In this document: piece after piece, positions 10,127 to 21,637 of the stretch | How the letters are laid out: every line of letters begins with the position of its first letter | Position numbering within the stretch: position 1 is the stretch's first letter | NCBI RefSeq assembly: GCF_019320115.1 | Contig: NC_089598.1 | Location: forward strand, 84,019,844 to 84,083,843 | DNA length: 64,000 nucleotides | Source of the DNA: Miscanthus floridulus | Lineage: Eukaryota; Streptophyta; Magnoliopsida; Poales; Poaceae | Direction: 5' to 3' | Notes under the pieces: model-generated | What the model was told of the DNA's origin: nothing | Databases searched by the model: none | What the model saw: only the letters and a program-made list of their open reading frames with translations | Made by a program: the position numbers and the translations under genes

Positions 10127-13100
10127 TCAGTAGAGCCTGATCCTCGTGGTTATGTGCTGCTGGCATAGAGGGCAGCGCTCCAAATTTTCCCCGCATTCAT
10201 AGCAAGTCTGTATGCACATGTGTGTTAACAGCGTAGAATGCACAACAGCAAATGTCTAGTAAGAACATAGAGTATAGTTGGCTAAAGGTTCCCGCACCTG
10301 ATGTCCACATCCAAATGCAAGGTCCTTCGATTTATACATGCAGATGGGGCACATCTGCAGGTAAAGTGCGTCAGGCCTCTTAGTTTGTAGTGCACAAAGA
10401 ACATATGGTGTAGCGCATATTTCATCAGTAGATAGAAACTCAAAACCTCAAATACCCTTTGTTTCAGTATTTGGAAGTCATTATTATGGCCGCAGAATGC
10501 AAATATACATGTCCAACAACTTAACTACAATAGCAAGCTTATGACTATTATGGTTGGTAGATCAATGGAACATAAAAAGTTACAAGTGAACTGAGAAAAA
10601 GTCAAATTAGACTAGGCATCGTACTCTATGGTAGAAGTTAAAGCAACAAAATGCAAGGGCCCATATAAATAATCCTAATAAGATGCGAGAGCACAGCTAA
10701 AGATCAAATCTCCAGTATTGCAGTTTAGCTTTGCATTTGGGCATGAAACGGTGGAGGATGGTCAAAGTAAGAAAGATATACGTACAATTCTGTCCTCTAA
10801 AGCTCTTTCTGATGCATAAGTGTCAGGTCTCTTTGGGGCTGCAGGCTGCTGCTGTTTCAAGCTCTCCGAACGTTGTTGAAAGCCACTTGTCTGTTGGTCA
10901 AAGCTACTTGATCGCGAATAAACACCAGACTGTTGGCTAAAGCTAGTAGACCGTGAATAAGCAGTCCTTGTTGGTGGTGGCAGAGCAATTCTTGGAGTTA
11001 TTCTTTGGCGGCGGCTGAAGCAGTAGAAAAAAAAAAACAATAAAGTGATCAAATAGCACATTATTGCCCAAAGCTCAAAAGATAGTTCTAATGATGTCAG
11101 TATAGTATTGGGAAGCTATATTAGATACCCTAAGAGTTGGAGATCAAGTGTTGCTTTGTACTGTGTAGGGATTTCCATCAGCGCTGACAATGCAAATTCT
11201 GCCTCCTTTCTGTCAGCTGCTATGCTCTTTGACATAATCTCCATGAAATTCACAAACTGCATAAAATGAAGAATTCTTCCATGCATATTAATTTTTTGAA
11301 CAAGAACATTTTGTTGTGTATTATAAATAATCGGTAGAACAATCACCTGGAAATTGTCAAATGACCGAGCAGGTATATTGTCATCAAACTGGTGCATCAT
11401 GTCCCATGGTCCATCACCAACCCCGACAAGAACAATTGACAAGGGGAACTGGCTGATTTTTTTCAAAAGATAGATGTTATTCTGTGTTTGCCTTATTGTG
11501 ACAGCAGACAAGGTACAGCGTGAAGGTATTATTTTCAAAGCCCCAATAAGATACAGTACCTTGCTCTTACTATTGCATCAATAGTGTCCCGCTCCTGTGG
11601 ACTTAATTGTCCAGATTGTGTATCGACACTTCGGGTAACCTATAACCAGAAGTTTTATCAAAGCGAAAAAAGGATAAACAATCAAAATGTTACACTAGAA
11701 AAGAGCTTTGCTGACAACCACTTAATGATAAGAAATAAGAGGTGACTAAAATCCTTGTATATAAAACTCTCCCTTTTAATTGATAGGCAGAGCTCCTGCC
11801 CATTTGCGTTAAAAAAAATAGGTGACTGAAACAAAGGCAAAAACAAAATGATAATGTGTTCGCCAACCTGTCCATCCGCGATTATCAGAAGAACATGATA
11901 TTGACCACCAGTGCTGTCAACAATTCCAATTGCTGTCTCAATTATTGGAGCGAAAGATGTAGGTCCTGTTACAAAATTAAAACTATACATACTTTAGCAT
12001 GCACTTCTCTCCCTGATAAACTACTAAAATTTTAGCTACCATGCTTTAGACCTTTAGTACCATGTAATAAATAGCTAGTTATAATATGAGGTAAAATAGC
12101 AGCTCTGCTCCTTTTCTCTCTTTTATGAAAGAACAAACTTGGTTTTGGTTCAGAAAAAAAACAAATGAGAGAGAAAAGCCATCTATATTAAATCTTCACT
12201 AAACAAACCTGCTAATCGAAGAGTTGGAACAATTTCTCTGTATCTGTCTAGTGCCTCTTCAAATCCGTTGCATGGGCGGTTCTCTGGGTAAAAGCTGAAT
12301 ACCTCCTGATCATGAGTTGATGCTGCTCAGAAGAAAACAGAAGCACAAGATCAACACTGTGCTTTAAACATGTTATTGAAAACTCATCAACTGATCGTTA
12401 GAAAAAGGCAACTAAATGATTACCGTCACCAAATCCGAAGCAGGGAATCAAATTATCTTCATCAAATGCTGAAAGTGTCCTTCCAATAATAGATATAGCT
12501 TGCTCATATGGGTTTGGAGTGTTTCCAATATCATGCAGGCAGCGGCGATTAAAGGAAATTTTACCTAACATAGACTTTTTTTGTAAGTTAAATGAAAACT
12601 GAAAAGTATTATGATCCAACATGGAACTTTTTTTTGCATGTTTAAACTGAAAAATAGTATGATTCTACAATTGTTGTTTTCATGTTTAAACCGAAAAGTA
12701 GTATGATTGAACAACAAATAAAGGCGTCAATTATCAGATCAAAGCAACATGAGTTTTGTTGAGGCATCCTTTCTATAGTGAGACAATACTAATTGTTAGC
12801 TTATCCTTTTCTTTTGAAGAAGTCCTTTCCCTAACATGGTTTCCTTTAAACAACAGAAGGGAAGTTAGCATGACACTATCATTACAGGTAAAACCGATGT
12901 GTTCAATAATAGTAAACCACAAGCTTTGCCATATAGGCAAAGGCAACTAGATCTGAAAAGAAGGTTTGCCCCCAAAACCAGGCAAATCAAGAAATAGTCT
13001 GGTAGCTTAGTGTCTAATGTGTACCAGTGCAGCACAGAGTAGACATAGAGAAGCACAAGTATGCATCTAATTAAGTTAAAAAAAGGGAAATGTCATCTGC

Positions 13101-13773
13101 TAACCTGTCCATTCATTGCTCTTTGTAAAATCAATGCCTACAATAAGATTTGAAGATTCAAGACCTGCTTGTGCCAAAGCTTCAGTCACCTGTAACAGTA
13201 CAGAACCATAGAAAAATTGGTGTAGTTACAACCTCAGGTTCACAGTACTCAGAGAGGAGATAGTGCGCAAGACTGTAATAGATGTCCTATCTCACTGGGC
13301 AGTGAGCACTGAAGGAACTGAAGCAAAGTATGAAATTGAATACAGTGACAAGCATACAATCTTCATATTACTTAATACATGGCAGTAACAAGTAGTGAAG
13401 AGAGTGCGGCAATACAGCCCTTGTAGGAATATTTTTTAAACATAGTTTCTTCCAAAGTTCACAAAGAATGATTGAACCAAAAGACGAACAGTGCCATTCT
13501 ATAGATAAGAGAAGCAGTAAAAGACGAGGCCATGCCATTGCCATCAAGACATACCTGACTCAAAGAACCATAGTCATCCCCAATCCTGGAATACTTCCTC
13601 TGCAACCTTGCGGTTGTTTCTGGCTGTACATTGTTCTCTGAAGAAGGTGCATACCTCGAGCTATAACTGGAGGACGTGTTTCCAGTGTTTCTCGAGTTAT
13701 ATCCCGATGAAGTACTCCCGTAGTCATAAGAGTAGCCATATCCATATGAAGGCTTGGAGTCCTTTTGCCCCAT
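10127..13773 (-). CDS. RGLG: RGLG-type E3 ubiquitin ligase (copine/vWA domain plus C-terminal RING)
   Basis: Eleven coding exons on the minus strand fit GT-AG rules and phase: 13773-13555, 13189-13105, 12564-12424, 12322-12209, 11965-11868, 11639-11560, 11452-11347, 11256-11129, 11014-10786, 10354-10298, 10207-10127. They total 1338 bases, 445 residues. The start MGQKDSK fits an N-myristoylation signal (MGxxxS), then comes a Tyr/Ser/Gly-rich stretch. Residues about 74-330 form the copine-like vWA domain, with the metal-site motif [10 protein letters not shown] and blocks [13 protein letters not shown] and [11 protein letters not shown] Ser/Gln-rich linker follows. The RING-HC finger is [20 protein letters not shown] and RCPLC. 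Arabidopsis relatives act at the plasma membrane and nucleus and ubiquitinate proteins in auxin, ABA and drought signalling. No breaks are seen, so the gene is probably functional. The member number within the family is not determined. Confidence 0.95.
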
Positions 13774-14460
13774 TCCTCAGCTTGTGCCTCTGGACGAGGC
13801 CAACACCCAGATGCGCTTCCTGGTAAATGAGGGACAGAAAAACATCAATGAACTCAGACACGAAAGTAACTGGAATGATTCGCCAAAAAAAAAGGTATCC
13901 GGAATAAAGCATGCAGTAGCTTATTTAGGAAAAACAGCTTTCTCAATAATTTTCAACGGAACTTTACCCATCAATTTACAAGGAAACCTTTTGAAAGATG
14001 CCTTCATGGATGGGATTCCGTTGCCAATAAGGTATACTTCCTAGGAGTACCCTACAGCATCATTTACCTCATTCCATGGTCAAAAAATTTATTTTTCGAA
14101 CTTTCCATGGCCAATATGCCATGTCGAGTATCGACCATCATAATAGATTGAGAAAAAAAAACGTGGGCCAGTTCCTATACAAACATTGACGATATCGAAG
14201 GGCGGCTGAATGAAATTCGATTTCGGCATGGCATATAATAAAAATCAAATACTAGTTAGGAAGGAACACAGGACGAACTCACCACTCCACCAGACTCGAT
14301 TTGATCCAAAAACTGCCTAAGCCAACCGACAATTCGGCGTCCTCGCCAAGAGGAAAGAAGAAGATATGATGCCGGAGGGGATGAGAGAAGTGGGTACTGG
14401 GGAGGGGATCAGGGGAGGTGGGTGGATTGGATGAGGACAAACTGCTGGCGTGAGATATCG
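13774..14460 (-). other. RGLG 5' UTR with a leader intron
   Basis: Upstream of the ATG an acceptor (tttaccag|gaagcg) at 13820 marks the start of the exon holding the first codon. A strong donor (GTG|GTGAGT) at 14283/14282 marks the end of a non-coding first exon, implying a leader intron of 463 bases (13820-14282). The start of exon 1 is not fixed; CT-rich sequence at about 14390-14430 suggests it lies near 14400-14480. Confidence 0.6.
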
Positions 14461-14760
14461 GGACCGCGTAACAAGAAAACCAAAGCTACTCTACAAGATC
14501 CGACCACCGAATCAGCAATCCACGTGGGGCTCGGGCTCGGGCTCACTCACCTCCGCTCCGCTCTTGTCCCGTGCCGTCCAGGAACGCGCGCCTCCGCTCC
14601 GCTCCGCGACGAGGACGAGGAGGAAGAGGAGGACGGGAGTGAGGTGGGCAGCGCACCGGATGAAGCGAGGCGCAAGGGGGTGGGCAGTCACACCGCACCC
14701 GCAGCGGATAGCAGACTATATTCGGAGGAAAAGCCCACGGTGAAGTGAGGTCAAGTCAAT
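14460..14760 (-). promoter_or_regulatory. GC-rich promoter region of the RGLG gene
   Basis: This 300-base stretch is clearly richer in G+C and CpG than its surroundings and directly precedes the inferred RGLG first exon. No convincing TATA box was found in the expected place. Overlapping open frames here are a base-composition effect. Confidence 0.4.
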
Positions 14761-15480
14761 TGCTCAAGCCGGAGGAAATGCAATGCAATACTGCGGCGGG
14801 GGAGGTGGAGTGGTTTCTTGTCCGCCGGGTCTCTGACCCCGCTGCTGGGAAAACGACGCACGACGGAGGAAGCTTCGGCGCGGGAGAGGGGAAGACGATG
14901 ATTTGGTAAAAGGGCAAAGCTTGTCGCGATCACCAGCACGAGCTCAAAACGTTTGCTGGTGAGTGGTGTTACTGGTGAATCATTATCCACTGACAGAAAG
15001 TCAGTTGCGAGCTGCATTAAAAGCTCGGCTCGCGATAAAGCTGTGAAGCTCGATTGAGCTCGGATTGAGCCTTATTTCGAGCCGACGTCGAGCTTCAGCC
15101 TTTTCGTTTGGCATGGCTCGTTGTAAATGATTATAAATTTCTAGTTAAATAGTATTTTTCTCTCACATAAATTAGTCAGCGGTACTTTTTTATGAACCAG
15201 TAACAATACAAACCAGCCAACCAAACAGGCTGCCCTCGCGAGCCCAATCGAGCCGAGTTCGAATGGTTAAGCTCGTCAACTATTATTATATCATGTATTT
15301 TATATGTTTCTATTAATTCATTATAAAATGTTTACTAGTATTATATTTTTCTGATCACGCCATGTCATATTTTTCATTAGAAGTAGTAAATAGAGTATGA
15401 ACCGTCTCCTGAGCCGAAGTCATTTTTTCTGTTAGGAGAGGGAGTTGTGAAAATATGGTTTCTTCTAAGGGCTTATTTGG
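14760..15480. other. Intergenic sequence with gctcg-rich repeat relic
   Basis: Words such as agctcggctcg, cgattgagctcgg and atcgagccgag cluster on both sides of the MITE at 15096-15232 (about 15020-15095 and 15240-15280). They look like one older repeat split by that MITE. The rest is AT-rich with no gene. Confidence 0.4.
15096..15232. mobile_element. Small non-autonomous MITE, probably hAT-like
   Basis: A 137-bp unit begins with cagccttttcgtttggcatg and ends with gccaaccaaacaggctg. The ends are imperfect inverted repeats (cagcctttt-gtttggc / cagcctgtttggttggc). I recall very similar units as common in sorghum/sugarcane-type genomes. A clean 8-bp TSD was not seen. Confidence 0.6.
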
Positions 15481-15482
15481 TT

Positions 15483-16447
15483 CGGAAATGATAGGACGCG
15501 GCGTCCGTCCCGTCCAGACGTCTTGCGCTTGGGTCTGCGGACCAGCCGGCCTAATACACCTCGTGTCTGTCCCCTTCCGTTGCTCCTGCCGTCCGTCTCA
15601 TGCAACTTCTTCTTCTCCCACCGCCCCCTTCTGTTGCTCCTACCGCTCACCCGCGCTGCTCCTGCTCCTCCCCCGTCCGCCCTGTTGCTCCTATCGCTGC
15701 TTCGTGCTCCCGCCCCGCTGCTCTTGCCGCTGCTCCTACTCCGTGTGCCCGTCTCACTGCTCCGCCGCCCGCCCGGCCCAACGACGCCGACAGGCGCCGC
15801 TAGCGCAAGGAGAAGCGCCAGGCCCTGGCACGAAAGCCCTCCAGTCGCCTGCTGCTACGGCTGCCGCGCCCCGATGCAGACAGCAAAGGAGACCGCACCG
15901 GGATATGATGCATGTTGCAAGCTCACGTTTCAAATGTTTAAGATGTTTTAAGGTATGTTGTAAGCGTTTCATACGAATGTTGCAAAAGTAGATCGGGATG
16001 TTGTATATGCTGTAATGGTTATACACGTATGTTGCAATAGTCTGTCTCCAATGTTTCATCTATTTTTCAGACGTATATTGCAAGTATGTTTATTTAAATG
16101 TTGTATATGTTTTTACACATATGTTGCAAGTGTCTTATCTAGATGTTATGTATGCTTGCAATGATTTTCAAATATTTTCGAAAGTGTTTCAGATGCATGT
16201 TTCAAATATTTCGTCTGTCTTTTTTTTATGTTGCAAGTGTTGGATCCGAATGTTTTAAAAGTAGATCGGGTGCTGTACATGAGATTGGAAAGCCGAAGGG
16301 GACGCGAGCGGTCCCCAGTGCCCGTGGGCGCGTGCCGCGATCAACGTTCGGCAGCGCGGGCCCATGAGTGGACGTGGGAAAACAGACTGCAACTATAGGA
16401 GTCCGCACACTAGAGTCCGTTCAGACATCCGAACGCTAGCGGTGCCG
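15483..16447. mobile_element. Probable non-autonomous Mutator-like element, 965 bp
   Basis: The identical 9-mer tatttggtt flanks the unit at 15474-15482 and 16448-16456, the TSD length of Mutator-like elements. The ends are degenerate inverted repeats: left cggaaatgataggacgcggcg, right (reverse complement) cggcaccgctagcgttcgg, with further matching gtccagac/gtctgaac and ctgcggac/gtgcggac words inside. The left third is GC- and CT-rich. The rest has repeated atgttgcaagtgt-like words, common in grass DNA transposons. No transposase is encoded. Confidence 0.5.
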
Positions 16448-16860
16448 TATTTGGTTGGCTTCCAATTCATACCCAACCAAAATCATAGCAAAAGAATACA
16501 ATTTTATAAATATGGTTTCTCTATCCAAAAAAAAATATTATTATAATTTTGCTCTAAATCAAGCCTTCTAAAGTTTAATTAAATTTTATAAATGAATACT
16601 CATAGTTATGGTCGTAAATAAGTATCAGTAGATTGGTTTTTTCATCAAATACGTTTTCGTAAGTATTTATTTGTGTCATGTACTCGTATCGTTTAGTACC
16701 CATTTCTAAAATTTTAAGTTTGACTTAGGATGAATTAAAATTGCTTTCTTTTAGGACGGAAGGCAGTAGCTAATAACAAACCTATATGTCATTTATTATT
16801 TATTTTTATTTTTCAAGATTAAACTTGTTAAAGTTTCCCTTGATTATACAAAGCTACTAA

Positions 16861-17072
16861 GGGGCTCTCTGGATGAGCTAGGGCCAGTTTCAAGTTAAGG
16901 CTAAAAATTAGCTTAAGTTAGCTAAGGCTAACTAGTTAACTAATAACTAGTTGATGGCTTGTCTAAACAATTAGCCTCACCTATTAGCTCTCCTATTTTG
17001 ATGCACTATGCTTCATTTTAGCTAATTTTTATGTAGCTAGTAATTAGCTCTCGTATCCACACAGACCCTCCC
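16861..17072. mobile_element. Tourist-like (PIF/Harbinger) MITE, 212 bp
   Basis: The unit is flanked by TAA on both sides (16858-16860 and 17073-17075), the PIF/Harbinger TSD. The ends ggggctctctggatgagct and (reverse complement of the right end) gggagggtctgtgtggatac are imperfect inverted repeats. The interior is AT-rich with many agcta words and no ORF. Confidence 0.65.
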
Positions 17073-17191
17073 TAAGCATCGATGATGGACTTATGACACC
17101 TTGTTTCGTACCATTTTTCTGTAACCCTTTTCCTTCTAATAATGAGACAAATATCGTTGGAGACTAAAAACTAGAGAACCAAGTGTGAGCT

Positions 17192-19300
17192 TGAAAGTGC
17201 ATCTAACCCTTTAGTAGGTTTTGGAAGATTGAATGACAACATGATTAAAGGTCTAACTTGTTTGCTAAGCGTTGGACAAAAAATGGGTTATCTCACAAGT
17301 ACTTGATGAAAGCCAAAGTGATGTGTTGTTGTATAAACAATCTAGTTCGAACACAAGACAATAATGCAAATGAAATTCATGCAAGGCTTATTCACTGTGT
17401 GATTTCTATGAGTTATGATAAAGTAAGCACATTGAAGAATTGATTAATGAGAGATAAGGGATTGTATATGGAATGGTCTCATATTTGAAGCTTGCTAATT
17501 TGAAATGAAAAGACTTCTATACAAATGAGCTTAATGGTTGATTCAACATAAAGTGTGACTTGATGGCTTGAGATGGTGAAGATAGCAAGGAAAGGCTTCG
17601 AGGTACTAAGCAAGAGTGAAGGGCAAGCGATGGCTTGGCTACCGAGGAACCTAGCTAGGGTGAAGAAGGAAGTACTTGCATTTAGTTGAGGTACTTTTTT
17701 TGAGCATGCATTTAGTTGAGGTACTAATCAAACTATGATGGCCACATTAAAGTGGAGGATCAAATACATTGGATAAATTGTTGAAAATGACTTGATACAT
17801 TTGAGGTTAACTCACATTTATTGAATGAAATCAAGTGACATGCTCAAGATGGCTATGCTCAAGAAGAAAATCAAAGATTGACATGTTGACACCCTTTCTT
17901 GATGAAGATTGAGAGCTATGGCATTTGGTTTGAAGAAAATCAACTCAAGAGGTTTAAGCTTTATTTTCATTTAATCTTGAGTAAATAGGTATGCTGTACT
18001 ATTAAGAGGGATGCATCATGTTGATAGATGATTATTCATAAGTGCTCAAGCCAACTCATGTGAGGTTTGAGTGAGAGAGAGACACAAGAGCTAACTCACC
18101 TTCCTGTGGCCGAGCCTACCAAACATGTTCGATATGCCTACCGAACATGTTCGGTAGGAGCATGGTCACAGTGACTTCTTCTGTGTCCTCAAGTTTGGTT
18201 CGTCGGAAGTTTCGGCAAGGGTCAGGAGTTTCGAATGTCGAAAGTCCCGACAAGCGTTAGGAGTTCTGACACCTCGCACGCTTTTAACTCTCTAACTTTA
18301 GTGCGGTGTAAGTCATATCGAATATGTCTAATATGCCTACCGGACATGTCCGGTATGCCTGTCCAGAGCCCAACGGCTAGAAAACGGCTAGTTTTTCAAA
18401 AGTGCTATAAATACCCCCAAGCCTCCACCTTTGGAGGCTGCTGATTCTGCTAGTTCCCATACACATTTTTGAGCCTTGAGAACACTCCCCAACCCTCTCT
18501 TAGTGAGTGATTGATTCCTATTGCCAAATCCAATTTGTGGGTTGAGTGAGATTCAAATTTGAGAGCAAGCCACCCTTGAGCACTTGTGCATACTTATCGA
18601 TCTTATGATTCGCATTAGTTACTCTTGGACTCTTCAATCCTAGATGGCTAGGCATCGCTAGAGAGCATCCAAGAGATTGTGGTGTGCCTTGGAAAGTTTG
18701 TAACGGTCGATTCCACCGCTGCAAGGGAAGGGATCAACTAGTGGAAGGAGGAAAAAGGAGTTGGAAAAGACTCCAGCTAGAGTGGACCTTTGTCAGTCCT
18801 TTAGAGTTGACCTTTGCTGGTTCGCTCACAAGCCCCTCAATGGAGAGTAGGACTCGATGGAGTCTCAACTTCAGTAAGGCAAATATCGTGTCTCAATTCT
18901 CTCTCATTTGATATTTGTGATCCACTTGGGTTGTGCTAGCTCATGTGCAGGTGTATATTGTGAAACACAACTCTTAGTAGGTCCCTACAGCTTGAAGCAA
19001 AAGATTGGAATCAAAGCTAGCAAGCTTGGAGTTTGGTGTGCTGACCCCGTGCATCTCAGACATGTCTGGTATTTTACTCTTGTGCTGATTTTATTTGTTC
19101 TTCACTTTAATCTCTATGTTGCAGGGTTGTGGCTCCTATATTTGTTTAGTATTTGTTATATTCTCTATGGTTAGCTTGTGAGGGGTTAGTTTACTCTATT
19201 TTGGAGCTTCCAAGCTCACTCTAATCATTTCCGCATTTGAAGGTATTAATTTTCAGAAACACCTATTCACCCCCTCTAGGCGGCATCCTAGGTCCTTTCA
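17192..19300 (+). repeat. 5' LTR of copia element F
   Basis: It begins tgaaagtgcatctaaccc and ends ggtcctttca, with the short terminal inverted repeat TGAAAG/CTTTCA, 2109 bp. Immediately after lies a tRNA-iMet-type PBS. Inside, catgcatttagttgaggtac is repeated in tandem at about 17676-17725. Confidence 0.7.
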
Positions 19301-19302
19301 AG

Positions 19303-19314
19303 TGGTATCAAAGC
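19303..19314 (+). other. Primer-binding site of element F
   Basis: TGGTATCAAAGC, the usual initiator-methionine-tRNA-type PBS, two bases after the LTR end. Confidence 0.75.
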
Positions 19315-19340
19315 AAGGTCTCATTAAAAGCTTCACCGCC

Positions 19341-19594
19341 ATGAGTAAAGGATATCAACGCCTATCCAGTTAGATCCCGTGCTTCTCCAAAATGATGGTT
19401 CAAACTTTCTATCTTGGTCAATTCATGTACTAAATGCTTTTAGGACTATTAGTCCTCTTATTGAGCATATTGTGGATGCAAGCATCCCTCTTCCTATAGT
19501 TGATTGGAGCAACTATAAAAATTTGCCAAAAGAGGAAGAGAGATGTGTGCAACTCAATGCTCAAGCAATTAATATCATTTTGAGTACATTGAGT
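19341..19594 (+). pseudogene. Copia gag fragment, frameshifted and truncated
   Basis: ATG at 19341 reads MSKGYQRLSS and then a stop. One base out of register, the frame continues with LLQNDGSNFLSWSIHVLNAF and EEERCVQLNAQAINIILSTL. This is the N-terminal part of Ty1/copia gag (UBN2/DUF4219-like), which packages element RNA. It ends at the CACTACTACA junction, so it is both frameshifted and cut. Confidence 0.75.
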
Positions 19595-19814
19595 CACTAC
19601 TACACTCGCACCTTTCATAGACACGTCGTAACCCACATCGTAGTCCAATTTTGGCCTCTATAGTAAGCTATCGACAGTGATGGTCATAGCCTTCATCGTC
19701 ACCATCTGGGACCGACTGTGGTGTACACTAACACCATTGATTGGCTTATGATCCATCCATGATTAGGTCCTTACTTTAGTCGTATTAGAACATGACCCAG
19801 CTGTGGATGTATAC
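19595..19814 (+). mobile_element. CACTA-like transposon, left terminal segment
   Basis: The sequence CACTACTACA starts exactly where the copia gag frame ends, with gagt before it (3-bp TSD candidate agt). Short words such as accgactgtggtg and gtacactaacacc recur on the other side of element E, as sub-terminal repeats of CACTA elements do. The right terminus is not visible, so the class is inferred from the terminal motif. Confidence 0.5.
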
Positions 19815-20283
19815 TGTCGACGAAATATGGTTGGCAGTCTACCTAGGGGTATGCCTAAGGTAGTAGATTATCGGTAGACAAATGCGCAAGCTACAAACAA
19901 GATGGTGACGCAAGACAGACATGAGGTTTTATCTAGGTTCGGCTGATGTGAAGGCGTAATACCTACGTCCTATGTCTGATTGTATTGCTGTATGTCAATG
20001 AGAGATGTTTTTGAGAGGGGTCCCCTACCCGCCTTATATAGTCTGGGGGCAGGGTTACAGATCTAGAAACTAATCCTAACCAGTTATAATTGCCATAGGT
20101 GGCCGAATAAGGATTCCTATTCTAACCGACCAAGATCTTGCTTGATCTCCAAATCTACCTTGATTCCTTACGCGGGACTCCGAACAGATTGGCCGGGCCG
20201 CGCATGTCTTCTAGTGGGCCAGACCCCCTGGTCCGGGCTGGCTCAAGCCTAGCCGTAAGGGTATAGGGGTTAATACCCCCACA
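19815..20283 (-). repeat. 3' LTR of element E
   Basis: From tgtcgacgaaatatgg to aatacccccaca. It holds ccgccttatatagtctg, a TATA-like site (on the plus strand). It is followed on the plus side by gctagtccccgagcacc, the polypurine tract when read on the minus strand. Confidence 0.9.
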
Positions 20284-21160
20284 GCTAGTCCCCGAGCACC
20301 ATGTATTATGCTGCGACACGTCGTTCGATCCCCTTCGGCTAATGCGATCTGTCTTCATGTCATCTCCAACTGGTTGAAACATTGACCAAGTGAATGTGCC
20401 AGTATTCTGGTCAGAACAGAGAGCAGTAGACCATGATTATAGCCGAAGATTCTGGTTGTTCGAAGAATGCATGGTGCTCTAAAGAAAAAAGAAAAAGATT
20501 TCTTTCCTAATCAAGTGTGCCCACTTGTATTTCTGAAAAGAAATATAAGTAACCCTTGTATAGTAGTAGGTATAGCCAATAGTCAGGGCATAGTGGTTGA
20601 AAAACAAGCACATTCACTGCAAGGTGAAGTGTGCCCACTTAGTCCCCGAGCCTGGTAGTAGGTGACGTAGGCACGTGGTGCCAGGGTCTAAAAAGAATTC
20701 CTAGTTAAGTTGAGAATCCAATCGTCGTACAGGCGATACAAGATGCACCGGCAGGTGCATCATACCGATGTAGTCCTCGAGCTTGCTAGAAGGTGAGGTA
20801 TGAGCCTTGTAGCAAGGTCTAAGTGAGAAAAAATAAATGCCTCTTAACTGTATGCGAGTACCGATCACATGTAGCCAAGGAGAGCGGTCGGGGTAGTCCC
20901 CGAGCAAAGCATAGGTAAATGACAAAACCCCAAGAATAACCGTAGTCAGTTTAGTCCCCGAGAACGAGGGCGATTGAGACTGTCCCGAGCACGAGAGTGG
21001 TCGGAATAGTCCCCGAGCACGATGGTGGTCTGGACAGTCCCCGAGCACGATGGTGGTCTGGACAGTCCCTGAGCACGGTGGTGGTCTGGACAGTCCCTGA
21101 GCATGATGGATAGTCACGATAGTCCCCGAGCTTGAGGGTGGTCTAGATAATCCCCAAGCA
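20283..21160. repeat. Dispersed and tandem 'tagtccccgagcac' repeats in the 3' tail of element E
   Basis: Variants of agtccccgagc occur at about 20286, 20640, 20773, 20897 and 20953. From about 20985 to 21125 they become a tandem array of roughly 28-30 bp units (cagtccccgagcacgatggt plus ggtctgga). The array lies between the extra ORF and the 3' LTR. Confidence 0.8.
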
Positions 21161-21637
21161 CAAAAAGTGTGGTAAAAAACTATATGCCACTTGTACTATT
21201 ATTTCATGTATTTAATTATTCATTTGCTTGCTCTGTCAAGTCCAATCTGACACAGCTGGTCAAAAAAGTAGATGGGTATAGCACGTCATACTGCCTTTTT
21301 GTCTTATCAAGCAAACAGTTGCGTGACACCTGTAAGTAGGTGCATCCACGTGGGCCCTCCCACACTAGCAACGAAGAGGCGCATATATTGGTGTAGATCT
21401 CAAAGCTGTGAAAACAACCATCTACGGCGCGTGCACACGTCTCCCAAGAATCCCGGGTAGACAAAATGGCATAACTCTTGGGTTAAATACAGTATAGGAT
21501 AGGTAAGTTAATTTTTACTGAACCCCCTTGCCATTCGTAGCCACAACTTTCTTCTTCCTCTCGCCAACCCTGATACATCCGAAATTGCCACCAATCAATC
21601 CTCCGCCATTTCCTCATTCACCAGCAAAGCCAGATTC

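Larger units (their letters stand above)
17192..19594 (+). mobile_element. Ty1/copia LTR retrotransposon 'F', 5' part, cut by a CACTA-like insertion
   Basis: A 5' LTR (17192-19300), a PBS and the first 250 bases of gag are present on the plus strand. At 19595 the element stops abruptly at CACTACTACA. Its pol and 3' LTR would lie beyond the right edge of the window if the nested block ends there. Assignment to the Ty1/copia class rests on the initiator-Met-type PBS and the gag motif, and on recall of similar grass elements. Confidence 0.7.

Noticed and set aside
14422..14748. Plus-strand ORFs divergent from RGLG
   Set aside because: Two overlapping frames in a GC-rich promoter stretch, Arg/Glu-rich without recognisable motif; a composition effect.
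15455..15991. 178-codon plus-strand ORF rich in Cys/Pro/Arg
   Set aside because: Low-complexity cct/gct sequence within the Mutator-like unit; three frames are open together.
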